Below, one piece after another: positions 24,809 through 34,358 of a stretch of DNA of 64,000 nt. This stretch comes from Bacteroidia bacterium (GTDB lineage: Bacteria; Bacteroidota; Bacteroidia; Flavobacteriales_D; Cryomorphaceae), in contig JAUICL010000001.1 in the NCBI GenBank assembly GCA_030427905.1, forward strand, positions 434,001-498,000, read 5' to 3'. The notes beneath the pieces are model-generated. The model was not told the origin of the DNA. It searched no databases and worked only from the letters and a program-made list of their open reading frames with translations. Position numbers and translations under genes: made by a program. Numbering within the stretch: the stretch's first letter is position 1; each line of letters starts with the position of its first letter.

Positions 24809-27226
24809 TTACCAATTGATGTCTCCATCTGGAGACCCAAACATATTTTTTTGCCGGGCATAGGCATCGCAATCAAGCTCGACTGAGATTCCTTCAGGCT
24901 TTTCAAAATCGTCTTTGCTCACCTGTAAGGTAGAGTCCGCGTAAACATCCTTCATGTAGTAACCCCAGATCGGCAAAGCCATATTGGTACCCATACCCAT
25001 CGAAAGGGTTCTGAAGTGGACACTTCGATCTTCGGCACCAACCCAAACACCCGTTACAAGATCGGGAGTTAATCCGATAAACCAACCATCAGACTGGTTT
25101 TGAGTCGTTCCTGTCTTACCAGCGATTTTGATGCTTCGATCAAACCCGTCGTAATCCCGGGTAGGAAGGTCCATTTTGAGTCTTACGGCTGTACCCAGTG
25201 TTTTGCCTTGGTGCGCATTGTAAACACCGTCAACTGTTCCCTGCATTAGACTGAGCATGGTGTAGGCCGTCTTCTCATCCATGGCTTCAGTGGTTTCGGG
25301 CATCATATTAAAAATAGGCTGGCCGTACTTGTCTTCAATGCGAAGAATGTAGATCGGATCGATGTGCACACCCATATTGGCGAAGGTAGCGTTAGCCGAA
25401 GTGATTTCGAGTAGCGAGAGGTCGGCAACACCGAAGCATTGAGAAACTACCGGCTCGATTTCGCTTTTGATTCCGAGATCGCGGGCAAGCTTGATGATCG
25501 CTTCAGGGCCAAATTGCTTCATCACCCAAGCGGTAACGGTGTTTACCGAATTGGCGAGCCCCCACTTGAGCGACACCATGTATCCGTAATCGCGGTCTGG
25601 ATCGTGCGGTGTATAATCATCCAATAGGTTGAATGTACCCTTGTGGAAAGTCGTTGGAACTTTAGGCACTTCGTAGCAAGGAGAATATCCTTCGCGGATA
25701 GCCGTAGCGTATACAAAAGGCTTAAACGTAGAGCCAACCTGGCGCTTACCTTGCTGTACGTGATCGTATTGGAAGTACTTGTAGTTGTTTCCACCCACCC
25801 AGGCTTTCACAAACCCTGTTTTCGGGTTTATGCTCACGAGCCCTGTCTGGAGCATGCTCTTGTAGTACAAAATCGAATCCATGGGTGTCATGAGTGTGTC
25901 GATTTCCCCTCTCCAAGTGAATAGGCGCATGGGGTATTTTTCATTTCGAAAAACGTACTCAACGCTATCCTTTGGTGTAGCATGCCAAACTTCTTCGCAG
26001 TCTTCCGACATACAATTGTACGTGGGCCCAGAATCACCCGATCCGGGCTCTATATTTACTCTGCGGTGGCAGTTTGGACACTCGCGTCCCGTCATGATGC
26101 GGTAGCGCTGTGTACGCCTCATGGCAGCGAGTTCAATGTTCCGTATTTGGTCTTTCGTCAAGTCGTTTGAGAATGGCGGCCTTTTGTATTTACCAACATC
26201 CTTCACGAAGTCGTCCTGTAAGTTTGTCAAGTGTGATTGAACCGCTTTTTCAGCGTATTCCTGCAGGCGAGAATCGATGGTAACATAAACTTTGAGACCG
26301 TCGCTGTAAATGTTGTAGCCAGAGCCGTCGGGCTTGGCGTATTTCGGCGTTCCGTCATCGTTTTTTTCTTCAAACAGATTCGTCAACTCAGCTCGAAGCA
26401 CCTCGCGGAAGTAAGGGGCCAACCCTTCTTGATGGTCAACGGTTTGATAGTTAATTCCCAGCGGAAGTGTTTTGAGCGAATCGTACTCAGCTTTTGACAA
26501 ATACTTGTTTCTAACCATTTGGCTTAGAACCACGTTTCGTCTCTCTTCTGTGAGCTCTGGTCGGCGCAAAGGGTTGTAAAGCGCTGGATTTTTAGCCATC
26601 CCTACAAGCATGGCAGCTTCTTCAATTTTAAGCGAGTCTGGATAGGTGTCGAAATATACCCGCGCAGCCGACTTGATCCCAACGGCATGATTTATCCAGT
26701 CAAATTTGTTGAGGTAGAGGGTAAGGATTTCGTCTTTGGTGTAACGACGCTCAAGCTCTACGGAGATTATCCACTCCTGAAATTTCTGGAAAATTCGCTC
26801 TATTCCATTACCAGGCTTTTGGGTGAAAAGCATTTTGGCCAGCTGCTGAGTGATGGTACTCGCTCCACCTTTGGAGCCGAGATAAACCGCTGCACGAGCC
26901 GTACCGCGCAAGTCGATTCCGGCATGGGAATAAAACCGCTCATCTTCAGTGGCTACAAGCCCCTCAACGAGGTAAGGTGACAGCTCATCAAAGTTGACGT
27001 TGGTTCTGTTTTCACGAAAGTACCGCCCCAAAACTTGCCCATCAGCCGAGATGATCTCTGTGGCGAGATTCGTCTTTGGGTTTGCGAGCGCCACAGTGTC
27101 GGGCAGGTCTGATTGCGATGCGAGATAAAGCATCCCAGCCATACCCCAGATTGGCGATAAACCTATAATCCAAAGCAGGATAACAACCCTAAGGGAAAGA
27201 CGTTTTTTGTTCTTATTCTCTTCCAT
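24809..27226 (-). CDS. Penicillin-binding protein 1A, with an unusual four-cysteine insert
   Basis: An 805-residue bifunctional peptidoglycan synthase. One membrane helix (residues 13-35), then a GT51 transglycosylase with catalytic Glu94 in [11 protein letters not shown] and [11 protein letters not shown], then a transpeptidase with Ser499 in STFK, SVN, and KTGT in AGKTGTTQ. Between the two domains, residues 383-410 carry CPNC, then NCMSEDC, a C-x2-C-x18-C-x4-C pattern resembling a zinc ribbon. Gene order holB-ricT-gldH-PBP1A is the usual one in this phylum. Confidence 0.95.
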   Translation of the reverse strand: MEENKNKKRLSLRVVILLWIIGLSPIWGMAGMLYLASQSDLPDTVALANPKTNLATEIISADGQVLGRYFRENRTNVNFDELSPYLVEGLVATEDERFYSHAGIDLRGTARAAVYLGSKGGASTITQQLAKMLFTQKPGNGIERIFQKFQEWIISVELERRYTKDEILTLYLNKFDWINHAVGIKSAARVYFDTYPDSLKIEEAAMLVGMAKNPALYNPLRRPELTEERRNVVLSQMVRNKYLSKAEYDSLKTLPLGINYQTVDHQEGLAPYFREVLRAELTNLFEEKNDDGTPKYAKPDGSGYNIYSDGLKVYVTIDSRLQEYAEKAVQSHLTNLQDDFVKDVGKYKRPPFSNDLTKDQIRNIELAAMRRTQRYRIMTGRECPNCHRRVNIEPGSGDSGPTYNCMSEDCEEVWHATPKDSVEYVFRNEKYPMRLFTWRGEIDTLMTPMDSILYYKSMLQTGLVSINPKTGFVKAWVGGNNYKYFQYDHVQQGKRQVGSTFKPFVYATAIREGYSPCYEVPKVPTTFHKGTFNLLDDYTPHDPDRDYGYMVSLKWGLANSVNTVTAWVMKQFGPEAIIKLARDLGIKSEIEPVVSQCFGVADLSLLEITSANATFANMGVHIDPIYILRIEDKYGQPIFNMMPETTEAMDEKTAYTMLSLMQGTVDGVYNAHQGKTLGTAVRLKMDLPTRDYDGFDRSIKIAGKTGTTQNQSDGWFIGLTPDLVTGVWVGAEDRSVHFRTLSMGMGTNMALPIWGYYMKDVYADSTLQVSKDDFEKPEGISVELDCDAYARQKNMFGSPDGDINW

Positions 27227-27292
27227 AAAGGAGTTTTGCGATTAGCTGAATAACGTGAATTATGTTGGTTTAGGTATTGGTTTTATGTTCGG

Positions 27293-27766
27293 TTAACGCG
27301 TTTTTTCAATTCTTAACCCTATGCTGCGAACACCAACCAAGGTATCGGTTCGCATGGCTTGCTCAATTTCGAACTGATAATTTCCGCTCATTGGAAACCG
27401 TTTGTTGTAACTGTACATGATAGAATTGGTGTGGTGTGAACTACTGCTCAGGTATCCGCTTCCACTTCCAACCCACCGCCCAGTAGCATCGGCTAAGATC
27501 AGACCCACTGTATCTTTAGCTGTCTTTCCATTGGGGAAGGTGGTCTTCACAAATACGTACAGATTCCGATAGGGATAAGCTTCCGTATTTCGAACATTGA
27601 TCAGGAAATTGTGCTGGCTTATGGTGTCTGAAATCAACACATCCAGCTGGGCTTTGTCATTCACAGCCCATTCTTCGCTCGGAATCTCCACATTTTGTTC
27701 GAATACTAAGTTCTCGTCTGTGCATCCAATTAGGAAGATGACCGCCACTAGAAAAATATATCGCAT
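27293..27766 (-). CDS. gldH: Gliding motility lipoprotein GldH
   Basis: A 157-residue lipoprotein with lipobox IFLIGC near residue 15. The family pattern is clear: VFEQNVEIPSEEWAVNDKA, NVRNTEAYPYRNLYVFVKTT, GRWVGSGSG and the final GVRSIGLRIEK. GldH is required for gliding in Flavobacterium and is linked to T9SS machinery, though homologues occur in non-gliders. ATG 27766 is preferred over TTG 27778. It lies 15 bases after ricT. Confidence 0.92.
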   Translation of the reverse strand: MRYIFLVAVIFLIGCTDENLVFEQNVEIPSEEWAVNDKAQLDVLISDTISQHNFLINVRNTEAYPYRNLYVFVKTTFPNGKTAKDTVGLILADATGRWVGSGSGYLSSSSHHTNSIMYSYNKRFPMSGNYQFEIEQAMRTDTLVGVRSIGLRIEKTR

Positions 27767-27781
27767 GGAATTATTCAAGCC

Positions 27782-29125
27782 TTACTGTTTCTTATTCTGT
27801 GGTTTTGGCCCTCCGCCGGGTTTACGCCGGTTATTTCTTTTTTTGTTTTGCGGGCTGCCAGCTGGTTTAGCTCCTTGGCCGTTTGGTTTGTTTCCTCCTT
27901 TACCACGCCCTTTCGCTTTTTGTCGCGGCTGGTTTTTAGCCTTGGGTTGCTGTCCACCTTGCTTGTTACTGCCTTGGCCACTATTTCCTTGTGGACGCTT
28001 CTTTCTGCGTTTGTTTCGACTTGGCTTCTTATCGTCAAAACGAGTCAAGCTGTCTTGACCGACCACGTTGGTGAATGATTCAGGCTCCTTCGGCTCATCA
28101 TAAACCATGAACTCCTTTAGGTCTTCAGGCATCTTGCCATTCTGGTTCATTTCGAGGATTTCCTTGACACGGTCTTTCTCTAAAGCAATAGGCGTAGCGA
28201 TTCCTCCATCGTCGAGGATATACCACATAATACCTTTGAAAATGTCCGTCTTCAAGTGCGAAGCAACGCCCTTTTTGGTCTTTAACTTATTGAAGTGCTT
28301 AGGAAAATCGTGGAGAGCATCGAGGTAGGTGTCTAGCTCAAAGTTCAAACAACACTTCAGCTTTCCGCACTGACCCGCTAGCTTTTGCGTGTTGAGTGCC
28401 AACTGTTGGTACCGTGCTGCACTGGTCGATACCGAGCGGAAGTCGGTAAGCCAAGTGCTGCAACAAAGCTCTCGTCCACAAGACCCGATTCCCCCGAGCC
28501 TTCCTGCTTCTTGACGCGCACCGATTTGTTTCATTTCGATGCGAACTTTAAAGGAGTCAGCGTATTTCTTGATCAGCTCTCGAAAATCTACGCGCCCATC
28601 GGCGGTGTAGTAGAAGATGGCTTTTCCGAAATCTCCTTGGTATTCCACATCAGAGATCTTCATTTCCAAGCCCAAGCCTTGCGAAATTTTTCGCGCTTGG
28701 TGCATGGTTTCTTCTTCGGCAGCTCGGGCATCTCGCCACTTGGTAAGATCTTCGGTAGTGGCTCTTCGGAGTGTCTTTTTTAAGTCGCGGGTATTTTTGA
28801 GCGCATTCTTTTTCTGCATCTGCATCCGGGCTATTTCACCAGATGCTGATACAATTCCAACATCGTAGCCAGGGCTTCCTTCTACCACGACGGCATCACC
28901 CGGGTTTAACGACGATTTTAACGCATTTCTATAGAAGTCCTTACGGCTATTTTTAAAGCGCACTTCGATATACTCAAACGGATTCACCTGGCTAGGCATC
29001 TCCATATTGCTGAGCCAATCGAAAACCGCGAGTTTATCGCACCCTCCCGAAGCACAAGTGCCATTGCTCTTGCACCCCGCTGGAGTTCCTCCGTTCTTGT
29101 TATTTGCACATGTTGCACAACCCAT
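27782..29125 (-). CDS. ricT: PSP1/RicT (YaaT) family protein with a basic low-complexity tail
   Basis: A 447-residue member of the RicT family, which in Bacillus belongs to an iron-sulfur complex that modulates mRNA processing. An N-terminal Cys-rich stretch (MGCATCANNKNGGTPAGC) precedes the PSP1 core with RVEIKQIGARQEAGRLGG-like sequence (here VRIEMKQIGARQEAGRLGG) and the Cys motif GSCGRELCCSTWL. The last 80 or so residues are Lys, Gly, Pro, Asn and Gln rich, suggesting RNA or protein binding. It sits between holB and gldH. Confidence 0.92.
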   Translation of the reverse strand: MGCATCANNKNGGTPAGCKSNGTCASGGCDKLAVFDWLSNMEMPSQVNPFEYIEVRFKNSRKDFYRNALKSSLNPGDAVVVEGSPGYDVGIVSASGEIARMQMQKKNALKNTRDLKKTLRRATTEDLTKWRDARAAEEETMHQARKISQGLGLEMKISDVEYQGDFGKAIFYYTADGRVDFRELIKKYADSFKVRIEMKQIGARQEAGRLGGIGSCGRELCCSTWLTDFRSVSTSAARYQQLALNTQKLAGQCGKLKCCLNFELDTYLDALHDFPKHFNKLKTKKGVASHLKTDIFKGIMWYILDDGGIATPIALEKDRVKEILEMNQNGKMPEDLKEFMVYDEPKEPESFTNVVGQDSLTRFDDKKPSRNKRRKKRPQGNSGQGSNKQGGQQPKAKNQPRQKAKGRGKGGNKPNGQGAKPAGSPQNKKRNNRRKPGGGPKPQNKKQ

Positions 29126-29148
29126 ATTAGCGGTTCTTTAGTTCAAAA

Positions 29149-30291
29149 TTAAGCATTGCTATTTTTAGGGTGTGTATGAAAGAGTTTCATCATGTCTAAG
29201 CTCATCTTTATAAATAGAAGTTGGGGATTTGCATTACGCGACACAAGATAGTGCCCTTTGCTGAATACATCGTGGAACCCGTTGAGGTCTGCATCAACAA
29301 TATACGGTGCAAACTTTGACCCGAATTCAAACGTCTTCGAATCAAACCGCGACTCATCGGGCCCTACGTGCTTGTAGAGTATGCTGCGGTGAAGAAATTC
29401 AAGGCAGTATTCGAGAAAATACTGCTGTTTGTCACGTTTGTATCCGGCTATTTTTTGGGTCACCTGTAAGGCTTTGCCCGCGTCAGCTTTTACACAAGCG
29501 CGCATCCACTCCATCAGGTGGCTTAGAAACTCATCGGCATCACTTCCGTCGCCGTTTGCGAGATGTTCGGCCAAATTGTAGTTTCCATCGGCCGCTCTGG
29601 CGGCATCACGAGCCACTTCAGCGCTTACGCCATGCTTTTCAACTAGCCAGCTCTCTATTTCTTCGTCGGAGACTTTACCACAGTTTACCAATTGTGTTCG
29701 CGACACAACCGTTGGCAGCATTTCTTCCGAGTTTTCGACCACAAGGATAACCACCGTTTTTTCTGTCGGCTCTTCCAGGGTTTTCAAAATCTTGTTTGCT
29801 GCCTGGACATTCATTTTGTCGGCATGCCAGATGATCATCACCTTATGACCACCGCTAAACGACTTCAGCGAAAGACTTTTGATGATTTCACCGCTATCGA
29901 CTACCGAGAGAATGGCTCTTTTATTCTCGCTCGCACTTTCTATTTCCCATTCCTTCAGGGTTAGATACGGGTGCTTTGAAAAAGCCTCATTAAACTCCTT
30001 GGCGAATAGACTATAGGGATCCGTTGACTTCTTTTTTACTGTTGGAAAAGCCAGGTGCAGATCAGGGTGGCTAAGGTTATTGACCTGTTTACAAGCCACA
30101 CAGGTGCCGCAGCGATCTCCTTCTTGCGGGTTTTGGCAGAGAATATAACCCGCAAACGCGGCCGCCATGGGTAAGTTTCCACTTCCTTCATCTCCTGTAA
30201 ACATCAGGGCATGCCCCACGTGGCCATCCTTCACCATTTTGGTGAGCATGTTCTTCGCATTGCTATGGCCTATGATATCTCTGAAGTACAC
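29149..30291 (-). CDS. holB: DNA polymerase III delta-prime subunit
   Basis: A 380-residue clamp-loader subunit. The N-terminal AAA+ fold has a degenerate P-loop (GDEGSGNLPMA), as usual for delta-prime, a four-Cys zinc site (CQNPQEGDRCGTCVACKQV), and a sensor-1 region in EEPTEKTVVILVVEN. The start codon is GTG. It is followed by ricT, gldH and PBP1A on the same strand. Confidence 0.92.
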   Translation of the reverse strand: MYFRDIIGHSNAKNMLTKMVKDGHVGHALMFTGDEGSGNLPMAAAFAGYILCQNPQEGDRCGTCVACKQVNNLSHPDLHLAFPTVKKKSTDPYSLFAKEFNEAFSKHPYLTLKEWEIESASENKRAILSVVDSGEIIKSLSLKSFSGGHKVMIIWHADKMNVQAANKILKTLEEPTEKTVVILVVENSEEMLPTVVSRTQLVNCGKVSDEEIESWLVEKHGVSAEVARDAARAADGNYNLAEHLANGDGSDADEFLSHLMEWMRACVKADAGKALQVTQKIAGYKRDKQQYFLEYCLEFLHRSILYKHVGPDESRFDSKTFEFGSKFAPYIVDADLNGFHDVFSKGHYLVSRNANPQLLFIKMSLDMMKLFHTHPKNSNA

Positions 30292-30373
30292 TTCCTAAAT
30301 TAAGCCTTCAAAACTACGAATATTAAGTGCCGATCTTACTAATTATTCATGGCGGTGAGTAGGAGATTGTTGC

Positions 30374-30381
30374 TATTTTTG
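30374..30381 (+). promoter_or_regulatory. -7 promoter element of pgk
   Basis: TATTTTTG fits TAnnTTTG and lies 23 bases before the pgk ATG. Confidence 0.55.
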
Positions 30382-30404
30382 CGGCCGAACCACAACCAAA
30401 AGAG

Positions 30405-31595
30405 ATGCAAATTAAAGATTACAAGTTCGAAGGAAAGAGAGCACTAATCAGAGTAGACTTCAATGTGCCCCTGAATGATGCACATGAAGTAACCGACGCA
30501 ACCCGTATCAAGGCTGCCCTTCCTACGATTAAGTGGGTGCTTGAGAATGGTGGATCTGTCGTTTTGATGTCGCATCTCGGAAGGCCAAAAAACGGCCCAG
30601 AAGATCAGTTTTCGCTTAAGCATATCGTTTCGACCCTTCAGTCTGAGCTCGGTCGCGATGTTATTTTTTGCGATGTTTGTGTTGGGGAAGAAACCAACAA
30701 AGTGACTTCGAGCTTGAAGCCTGGTGATGTGGTTCTGCTTGAGAACCTACGTTTTTACAAAGAAGAGACGGCTGGGGATGAGTTTTTTGCCGGTCAGCTC
30801 GCTGAGCATGGCGATTGTTACATCAACGATGCTTTTGGAACAGCGCACCGCGCACATGCATCAACTACCATCGTTGCCAACTTCTTCCCAACAGACAAAA
30901 TGTTTGGAACTCTTTTGGCTGGAGAGCTCGAAAGCATGGACAAAGTCCTGAACAGCCAGGAGAAACCCGTACTGGCCATTATCGGTGGAGCTAAGGTGAG
31001 TAGTAAGATCACCGTTCTCGAAAATCTTCTCGAAAAGGTTGATCACATCATTATCGGTGGGGGAATGACCTATACCTTCGTGAAAGCACAGGGCGGTGAA
31101 GTGGGAAACTCGTTAGTAGAAGACGACTTTATTGAAACGGCGAAAAGTCTCCTTGAAAAGGCGAAAGCAGCCGGTGTAGAAGTGCACATACCTGTTGATT
31201 CGGTGATAGCTGATGCCTTCGACAACAATGCCAACAAGCAGACCTGCCCTGTTGATGAGACGCCTGCGGGATGGATGGGGCTCGATATCGGACCCGATTC
31301 TGTTGAAGCTTTTTCAAAGGTGGTAAACGCGAGTAAAGTGATTCTCTGGAACGGCCCGATGGGTGTATTCGAAATGGAGAATTTTGCAAACGGAACCAAA
31401 GAAATGGCCTACGCCTTGAAGTCTGCCACTCAGAATGGAGCGTTTACGCTTGTTGGTGGTGGAGATTCTGTTGCGGCGATCAACAAGTTTGGTTTGGCCA
31501 ATGACGTAAGCTACGTTTCGACAGGTGGTGGTGCGATGCTTGAATACCTTGAGGGGAAAGTGCTTCCAGGCGTTGCGGCTATCCGCGGAAATTAA
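30405..31595 (+). CDS. pgk: Phosphoglycerate kinase
   Basis: A 396-residue glycolytic kinase. Substrate residues appear in RVDFNVPLND, SHLGRPKN, LENLRFYKEE and INDAFGTAHRAHAST; the nucleotide site is in ILWNGPMGVFE and LVGGGDSVAAINKFG. Full length. Monocistronic, converging with cvpA by a four-base overlap. Confidence 0.97.
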   Translation: MQIKDYKFEGKRALIRVDFNVPLNDAHEVTDATRIKAALPTIKWVLENGGSVVLMSHLGRPKNGPEDQFSLKHIVSTLQSELGRDVIFCDVCVGEETNKVTSSLKPGDVVLLENLRFYKEETAGDEFFAGQLAEHGDCYINDAFGTAHRAHASTTIVANFFPTDKMFGTLLAGELESMDKVLNSQEKPVLAIIGGAKVSSKITVLENLLEKVDHIIIGGGMTYTFVKAQGGEVGNSLVEDDFIETAKSLLEKAKAAGVEVHIPVDSVIADAFDNNANKQTCPVDETPAGWMGLDIGPDSVEAFSKVVNASKVILWNGPMGVFEMENFANGTKEMAYALKSATQNGAFTLVGGGDSVAAINKFGLANDVSYVSTGGGAMLEYLEGKVLPGVAAIRGN

Positions 31596-32131
31596 TTGTT
31601 CTCGATCTCTATCCGGAAATCTTCGATCTGAGATTTAATCTCATCGATCCAGTTTTGGTCACTTAAAACGGGGTAGAGGGTAAGGGTGAGATCAGAAACG
31701 GGCTCGTAGAGTACGGAATCTGATTTCCACTTTACGGGGATCAGGTTTTCGGTGAGGGGAAATCCTTGAACGACGTAGAGGAGTGCGCTGACGATAAGCA
31801 GGAACTTTGCGCCACCAAATACCATCCCGAAAATCTTGTTGACGAGCCCAAGAGCGACCATTTTAATGACCTTACTCAAAACTTTTCCAAAGAAGAAAAC
31901 GGCCACCACGATACCGATGAAGAGAATGGCAAAGGCTAGCACAAGGCTAACGCGCGGGTCGGTGTTGAAGGAGTCTTGAATGTAGGAGCTGGCCATATCC
32001 CCAAACTCAGCTGCACCAAAAATTCCAAGCACCAAAGCCATCAGAGTGCAAAGCTCGATGATGAGTCCGCGTTTGAATCCGCGGATCATTCCCCAAATGA
32101 TGGGGATGGCTATAATTAGGTCGAGGTACAT
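31592..32131 (-). CDS. cvpA: CvpA-family membrane protein
   Basis: A 179-residue inner-membrane protein with four predicted helices; the start MYLDLIIAIPIIWGMIRGFKRGLIIELC is typical of CvpA (colicin V production) proteins. The cytosolic tail is short and acidic. Function is unclear in any species. It ends a four-gene minus-strand run with the next three genes upstream. Confidence 0.88.
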   Translation of the reverse strand: MYLDLIIAIPIIWGMIRGFKRGLIIELCTLMALVLGIFGAAEFGDMASSYIQDSFNTDPRVSLVLAFAILFIGIVVAVFFFGKVLSKVIKMVALGLVNKIFGMVFGGAKFLLIVSALLYVVQGFPLTENLIPVKWKSDSVLYEPVSDLTLTLYPVLSDQNWIDEIKSQIEDFRIEIENN

Positions 32132-32539
32132 TTACTTCAGCAAAACCCCTTTCTTATTGATGTGGGGCACAGATGTCAGGTTACTTTCTTGGATTGACTC
32201 AGCCAAAAAAACGTATTTCTTGTCAAAGATTTCGCGGTCTATGTAGAAGCTAACCCAATACTGATTGTTGATAGAGAAAAGATCGGGCATAATAGGCTCC
32301 ACCTTGGCATACCCACCAACTTCGATGTCTTCGAGAAAGTGGCGGAGCTCCGATGTTTCCACTTTCTTGCCATCCAGTTCGCCATATCCTTTTGAAGATA
32401 CCAAGACGTTTTCGATCGGCACTTCCTTCAAGTTGATTACGTAGATATTCCACTCCTGCTCATTCGACTCAGGATTCAATTCGGGAACGGCTGCCAAAGC
32501 GATTCCTTCGGCTGCGAGATGTTTAATGTCTTTCTTCAC
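32132..32539 (-). CDS. Conserved Bacteroidota protein of unknown function
   Basis: A 135-residue soluble protein (start GTG) with an N-terminal DIKHLAAEGIALAAVPE and a middle WNIYVINLKEVPIENVLVSS. I have seen relatives labelled as a phenylalanyl-tRNA synthetase subunit, but nothing here resembles one: no class II motifs and far too short. It overlaps lipB by four bases and abuts cvpA, so it is part of that operon. Confidence 0.8.
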   Translation of the reverse strand: MKKDIKHLAAEGIALAAVPELNPESNEQEWNIYVINLKEVPIENVLVSSKGYGELDGKKVETSELRHFLEDIEVGGYAKVEPIMPDLFSINNQYWVSFYIDREIFDKKYVFLAESIQESNLTSVPHINKKGVLLK

Positions 32540-33258
32540 GTTGCTTCGTTTTTCAATGTCCAGTCGAAAAGCTGGGTGTAATGAGCCAGGAGTTTTTGGA
32601 TTACTTCATCCCGATCTACCTGCCTTCCCAACTCTTTCTGCATCGAGGTCACAGCTTTGTCGTCAATGCCACAAGGCACAATATTGTTGAAGTAGCCCAA
32701 ATCGGTATTCACATTAAAGGCCAGTCCGTGCATGGTGACCCACCGGCTACTTTTAATGCCCATTGCGCAAATTTTTCGGGCTTTTTCGGGATCGTTTTCA
32801 TCAATCCACACACCTGTCAACCCTTCTAGCCGGCCGGCTACGATTCCATACTCGGCTAGGGTTCGGATTACCCCTTCTTCCAAAAAGCGGAGGTACTTGT
32901 GGACATCAGTAAAAAACTGATCGAGATCCAAGATCGGGTAGCCAACGATCTGTCCGGGACCGTGGAAAGTGATGTCGCCACCACGGTTTATTTTAAAGAA
33001 TTCGATTCCCCGCTCTTTGAGCTGCGGCTCGGTGAGAAGCAGGTTTTCCATTTTTCCACTCTTACCGATGGTGTAAACTGGTGGATGCTCGCAGATAAGC
33101 ATGTAGTTTGGTGGAACTACATCGGTGCGCTCTTCCTTCCGCAAGCGTATTTTCTCAGCGATTACGCCATCAAATAGCTCGGTTTGGTAGTCCCAAGCCG
33201 ATTGGTAAGACATGGAGCCGATGTTTCGGTATTCTACTATTCGCGGGGTTTTATTCAC
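32536..33258 (-). CDS. lipB: Octanoyl-[ACP]:protein N-octanoyltransferase
   Basis: A 240-residue enzyme that moves octanoate from ACP to lipoyl domains of the 2-oxoacid dehydrogenases. Seen: the signature RGGDITFHGPGQIVGYPILD, KICAMGIKSSRWVTMHGLAFN, and the catalytic Cys in NIVPCGIDDKAVTSM. The start codon is GTG and overlaps the upstream isomerase stop by four bases. Confidence 0.95.
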   Translation of the reverse strand: MNKTPRIVEYRNIGSMSYQSAWDYQTELFDGVIAEKIRLRKEERTDVVPPNYMLICEHPPVYTIGKSGKMENLLLTEPQLKERGIEFFKINRGGDITFHGPGQIVGYPILDLDQFFTDVHKYLRFLEEGVIRTLAEYGIVAGRLEGLTGVWIDENDPEKARKICAMGIKSSRWVTMHGLAFNVNTDLGYFNNIVPCGIDDKAVTSMQKELGRQVDRDEVIQKLLAHYTQLFDWTLKNEAT

Positions 33259-34265
33259 GACTTGGCCAACTCGTTTTTAAGGTAATCGATCACATCGATT
33301 TCTATCGGATCGGCATTGCGGAGCTCGGCAAGGTAGTAGGAAGCCCAATCAAACAAGTGAATGAGATAAATCGATCGGACGTACAGACTGTCGCCGTGGG
33401 CTTTGACCGTAAGCGTATGGGCCGTTTTCTTTTGGATAATATCTCGCGTAAGAGCCATGCGCCGCGATGTGGAAGGGTGGTCGTCTTCTGATTCTACAAA
33501 AAGCGCCACGAAATCATCCGACCCAGAAGCCCAGCCTACGAGCTCGTTGTGGTTCATTTCGGGCAGAACGTGATGCCAACAAAGCATCTTCGCATTCTCG
33601 TTTATTTGTTGGCGAAACCGCACCAAGACCCCTTCGGTCTGAGTAGCCCCATAGAGCACAGGTATTCCACTGTTGAGCTTTGTGGCAATTTCTTTTGCCA
33701 AACTGTGTATCGAATCAGCTTCGCGCTTCAAAAATTCAGCGCCGCTTTTGATTTCACCGTGGTACCGGTCGCCTACGATCCCGTATGCTTGCAAAACGTA
33801 GAACAGCTGGTGTGCGTTAAACCCAAAGCTCGTTCTGGGCGGTTGACCACCGGGTATTTCGATGCAATTCCATCCGTGTTTATTTGCAAGAGCTTTTAAT
33901 TTTCCCCCAGAAGTAATACAGGCAATAGATGCACCAGCCTTGTGTGCGGCTTGCACAGCAGTGATGGTTTCTTCTGTATTTCCGCTATAGCTACAGGCTA
34001 CGAACAAGGTACTGGGACCAACCCATGCGGGCAGGGTGTAATCATGCAGCGAAAGTATAGGGCAAGTCGCTTCAGCGCTAACGGTTTGAGCGATGACTTT
34101 TCCGCCTATTCCCGATCCGCCAAGACCGGCAATCAAGACGTTGGAAACGGGAACGACTTTAAAATTTTCTATTTGTGTGGAGCCTATTTCACGGGCCGTC
34201 TCCAGATTAGACGGGAAAGCATCGATATACGCTTTCATGGCTGCCAGGGCATCTTCAGTACTCAT
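33255..34265 (-). CDS. SIS-domain phosphoglucose/phosphomannose isomerase
   Basis: A 336-residue two-SIS-domain enzyme of the bifunctional PGI/PMI type (bact-PGI_C). Seen: [39 protein letters not shown] and the C-terminal [10 protein letters not shown], with the catalytic Glu/His region near [12 protein letters not shown] longer frame runs to 34610, but it would cover the lysS promoter and start; the ATG at 34265 ([15 protein letters not shown]) is chosen. It heads the operon with lipB and cvpA. Confidence 0.88.
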   Translation of the reverse strand: MSTEDALAAMKAYIDAFPSNLETAREIGSTQIENFKVVPVSNVLIAGLGGSGIGGKVIAQTVSAEATCPILSLHDYTLPAWVGPSTLFVACSYSGNTEETITAVQAAHKAGASIACITSGGKLKALANKHGWNCIEIPGGQPPRTSFGFNAHQLFYVLQAYGIVGDRYHGEIKSGAEFLKREADSIHSLAKEIATKLNSGIPVLYGATQTEGVLVRFRQQINENAKMLCWHHVLPEMNHNELVGWASGSDDFVALFVESEDDHPSTSRRMALTRDIIQKKTAHTLTVKAHGDSLYVRSIYLIHLFDWASYYLAELRNADPIEIDVIDYLKNELAKS

Positions 34266-34334
34266 GCGCTCAAAATCAAATGTAAAGCAAGTGACGAAGA
34301 TAAGAAGATCAGATTCGAGGTGGGTACAAAATCC

Positions 34335-34342
34335 TATCTTTG
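34335..34342 (+). promoter_or_regulatory. -7 promoter element of lysS
   Basis: TATCTTTG, a perfect TAnnTTTG match, 16 bases before the lysS ATG at 34359. It supports that start against the much longer open frame. Confidence 0.65.
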
Positions 34343-34358
34343 CGCAAATTTTAATCCT

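Noticed and set aside
24798-24872. Upstream extension of the CoA-transferase A frame
   Set aside because: It overlaps the 3' end of PBP1A; ATG 24797 gives the normal family start.
27782-28080. Plus-strand open frames opposite the ricT tail
   Set aside because: They are by-products of the Lys/Gly/Pro/Gln-rich repeats in the ricT C-terminus.
32132-32539. Phenylalanyl-tRNA synthetase subunit label for the 135-residue protein
   Set aside because: No synthetase motif is present, and the real pheS is at 17981-18994.
33942-34358. N-terminal extension of the lysS frame
   Set aside because: It overlaps the isomerase gene antisense, has no LysRS homology, and the TATCTTTG promoter lies just before ATG 34359.
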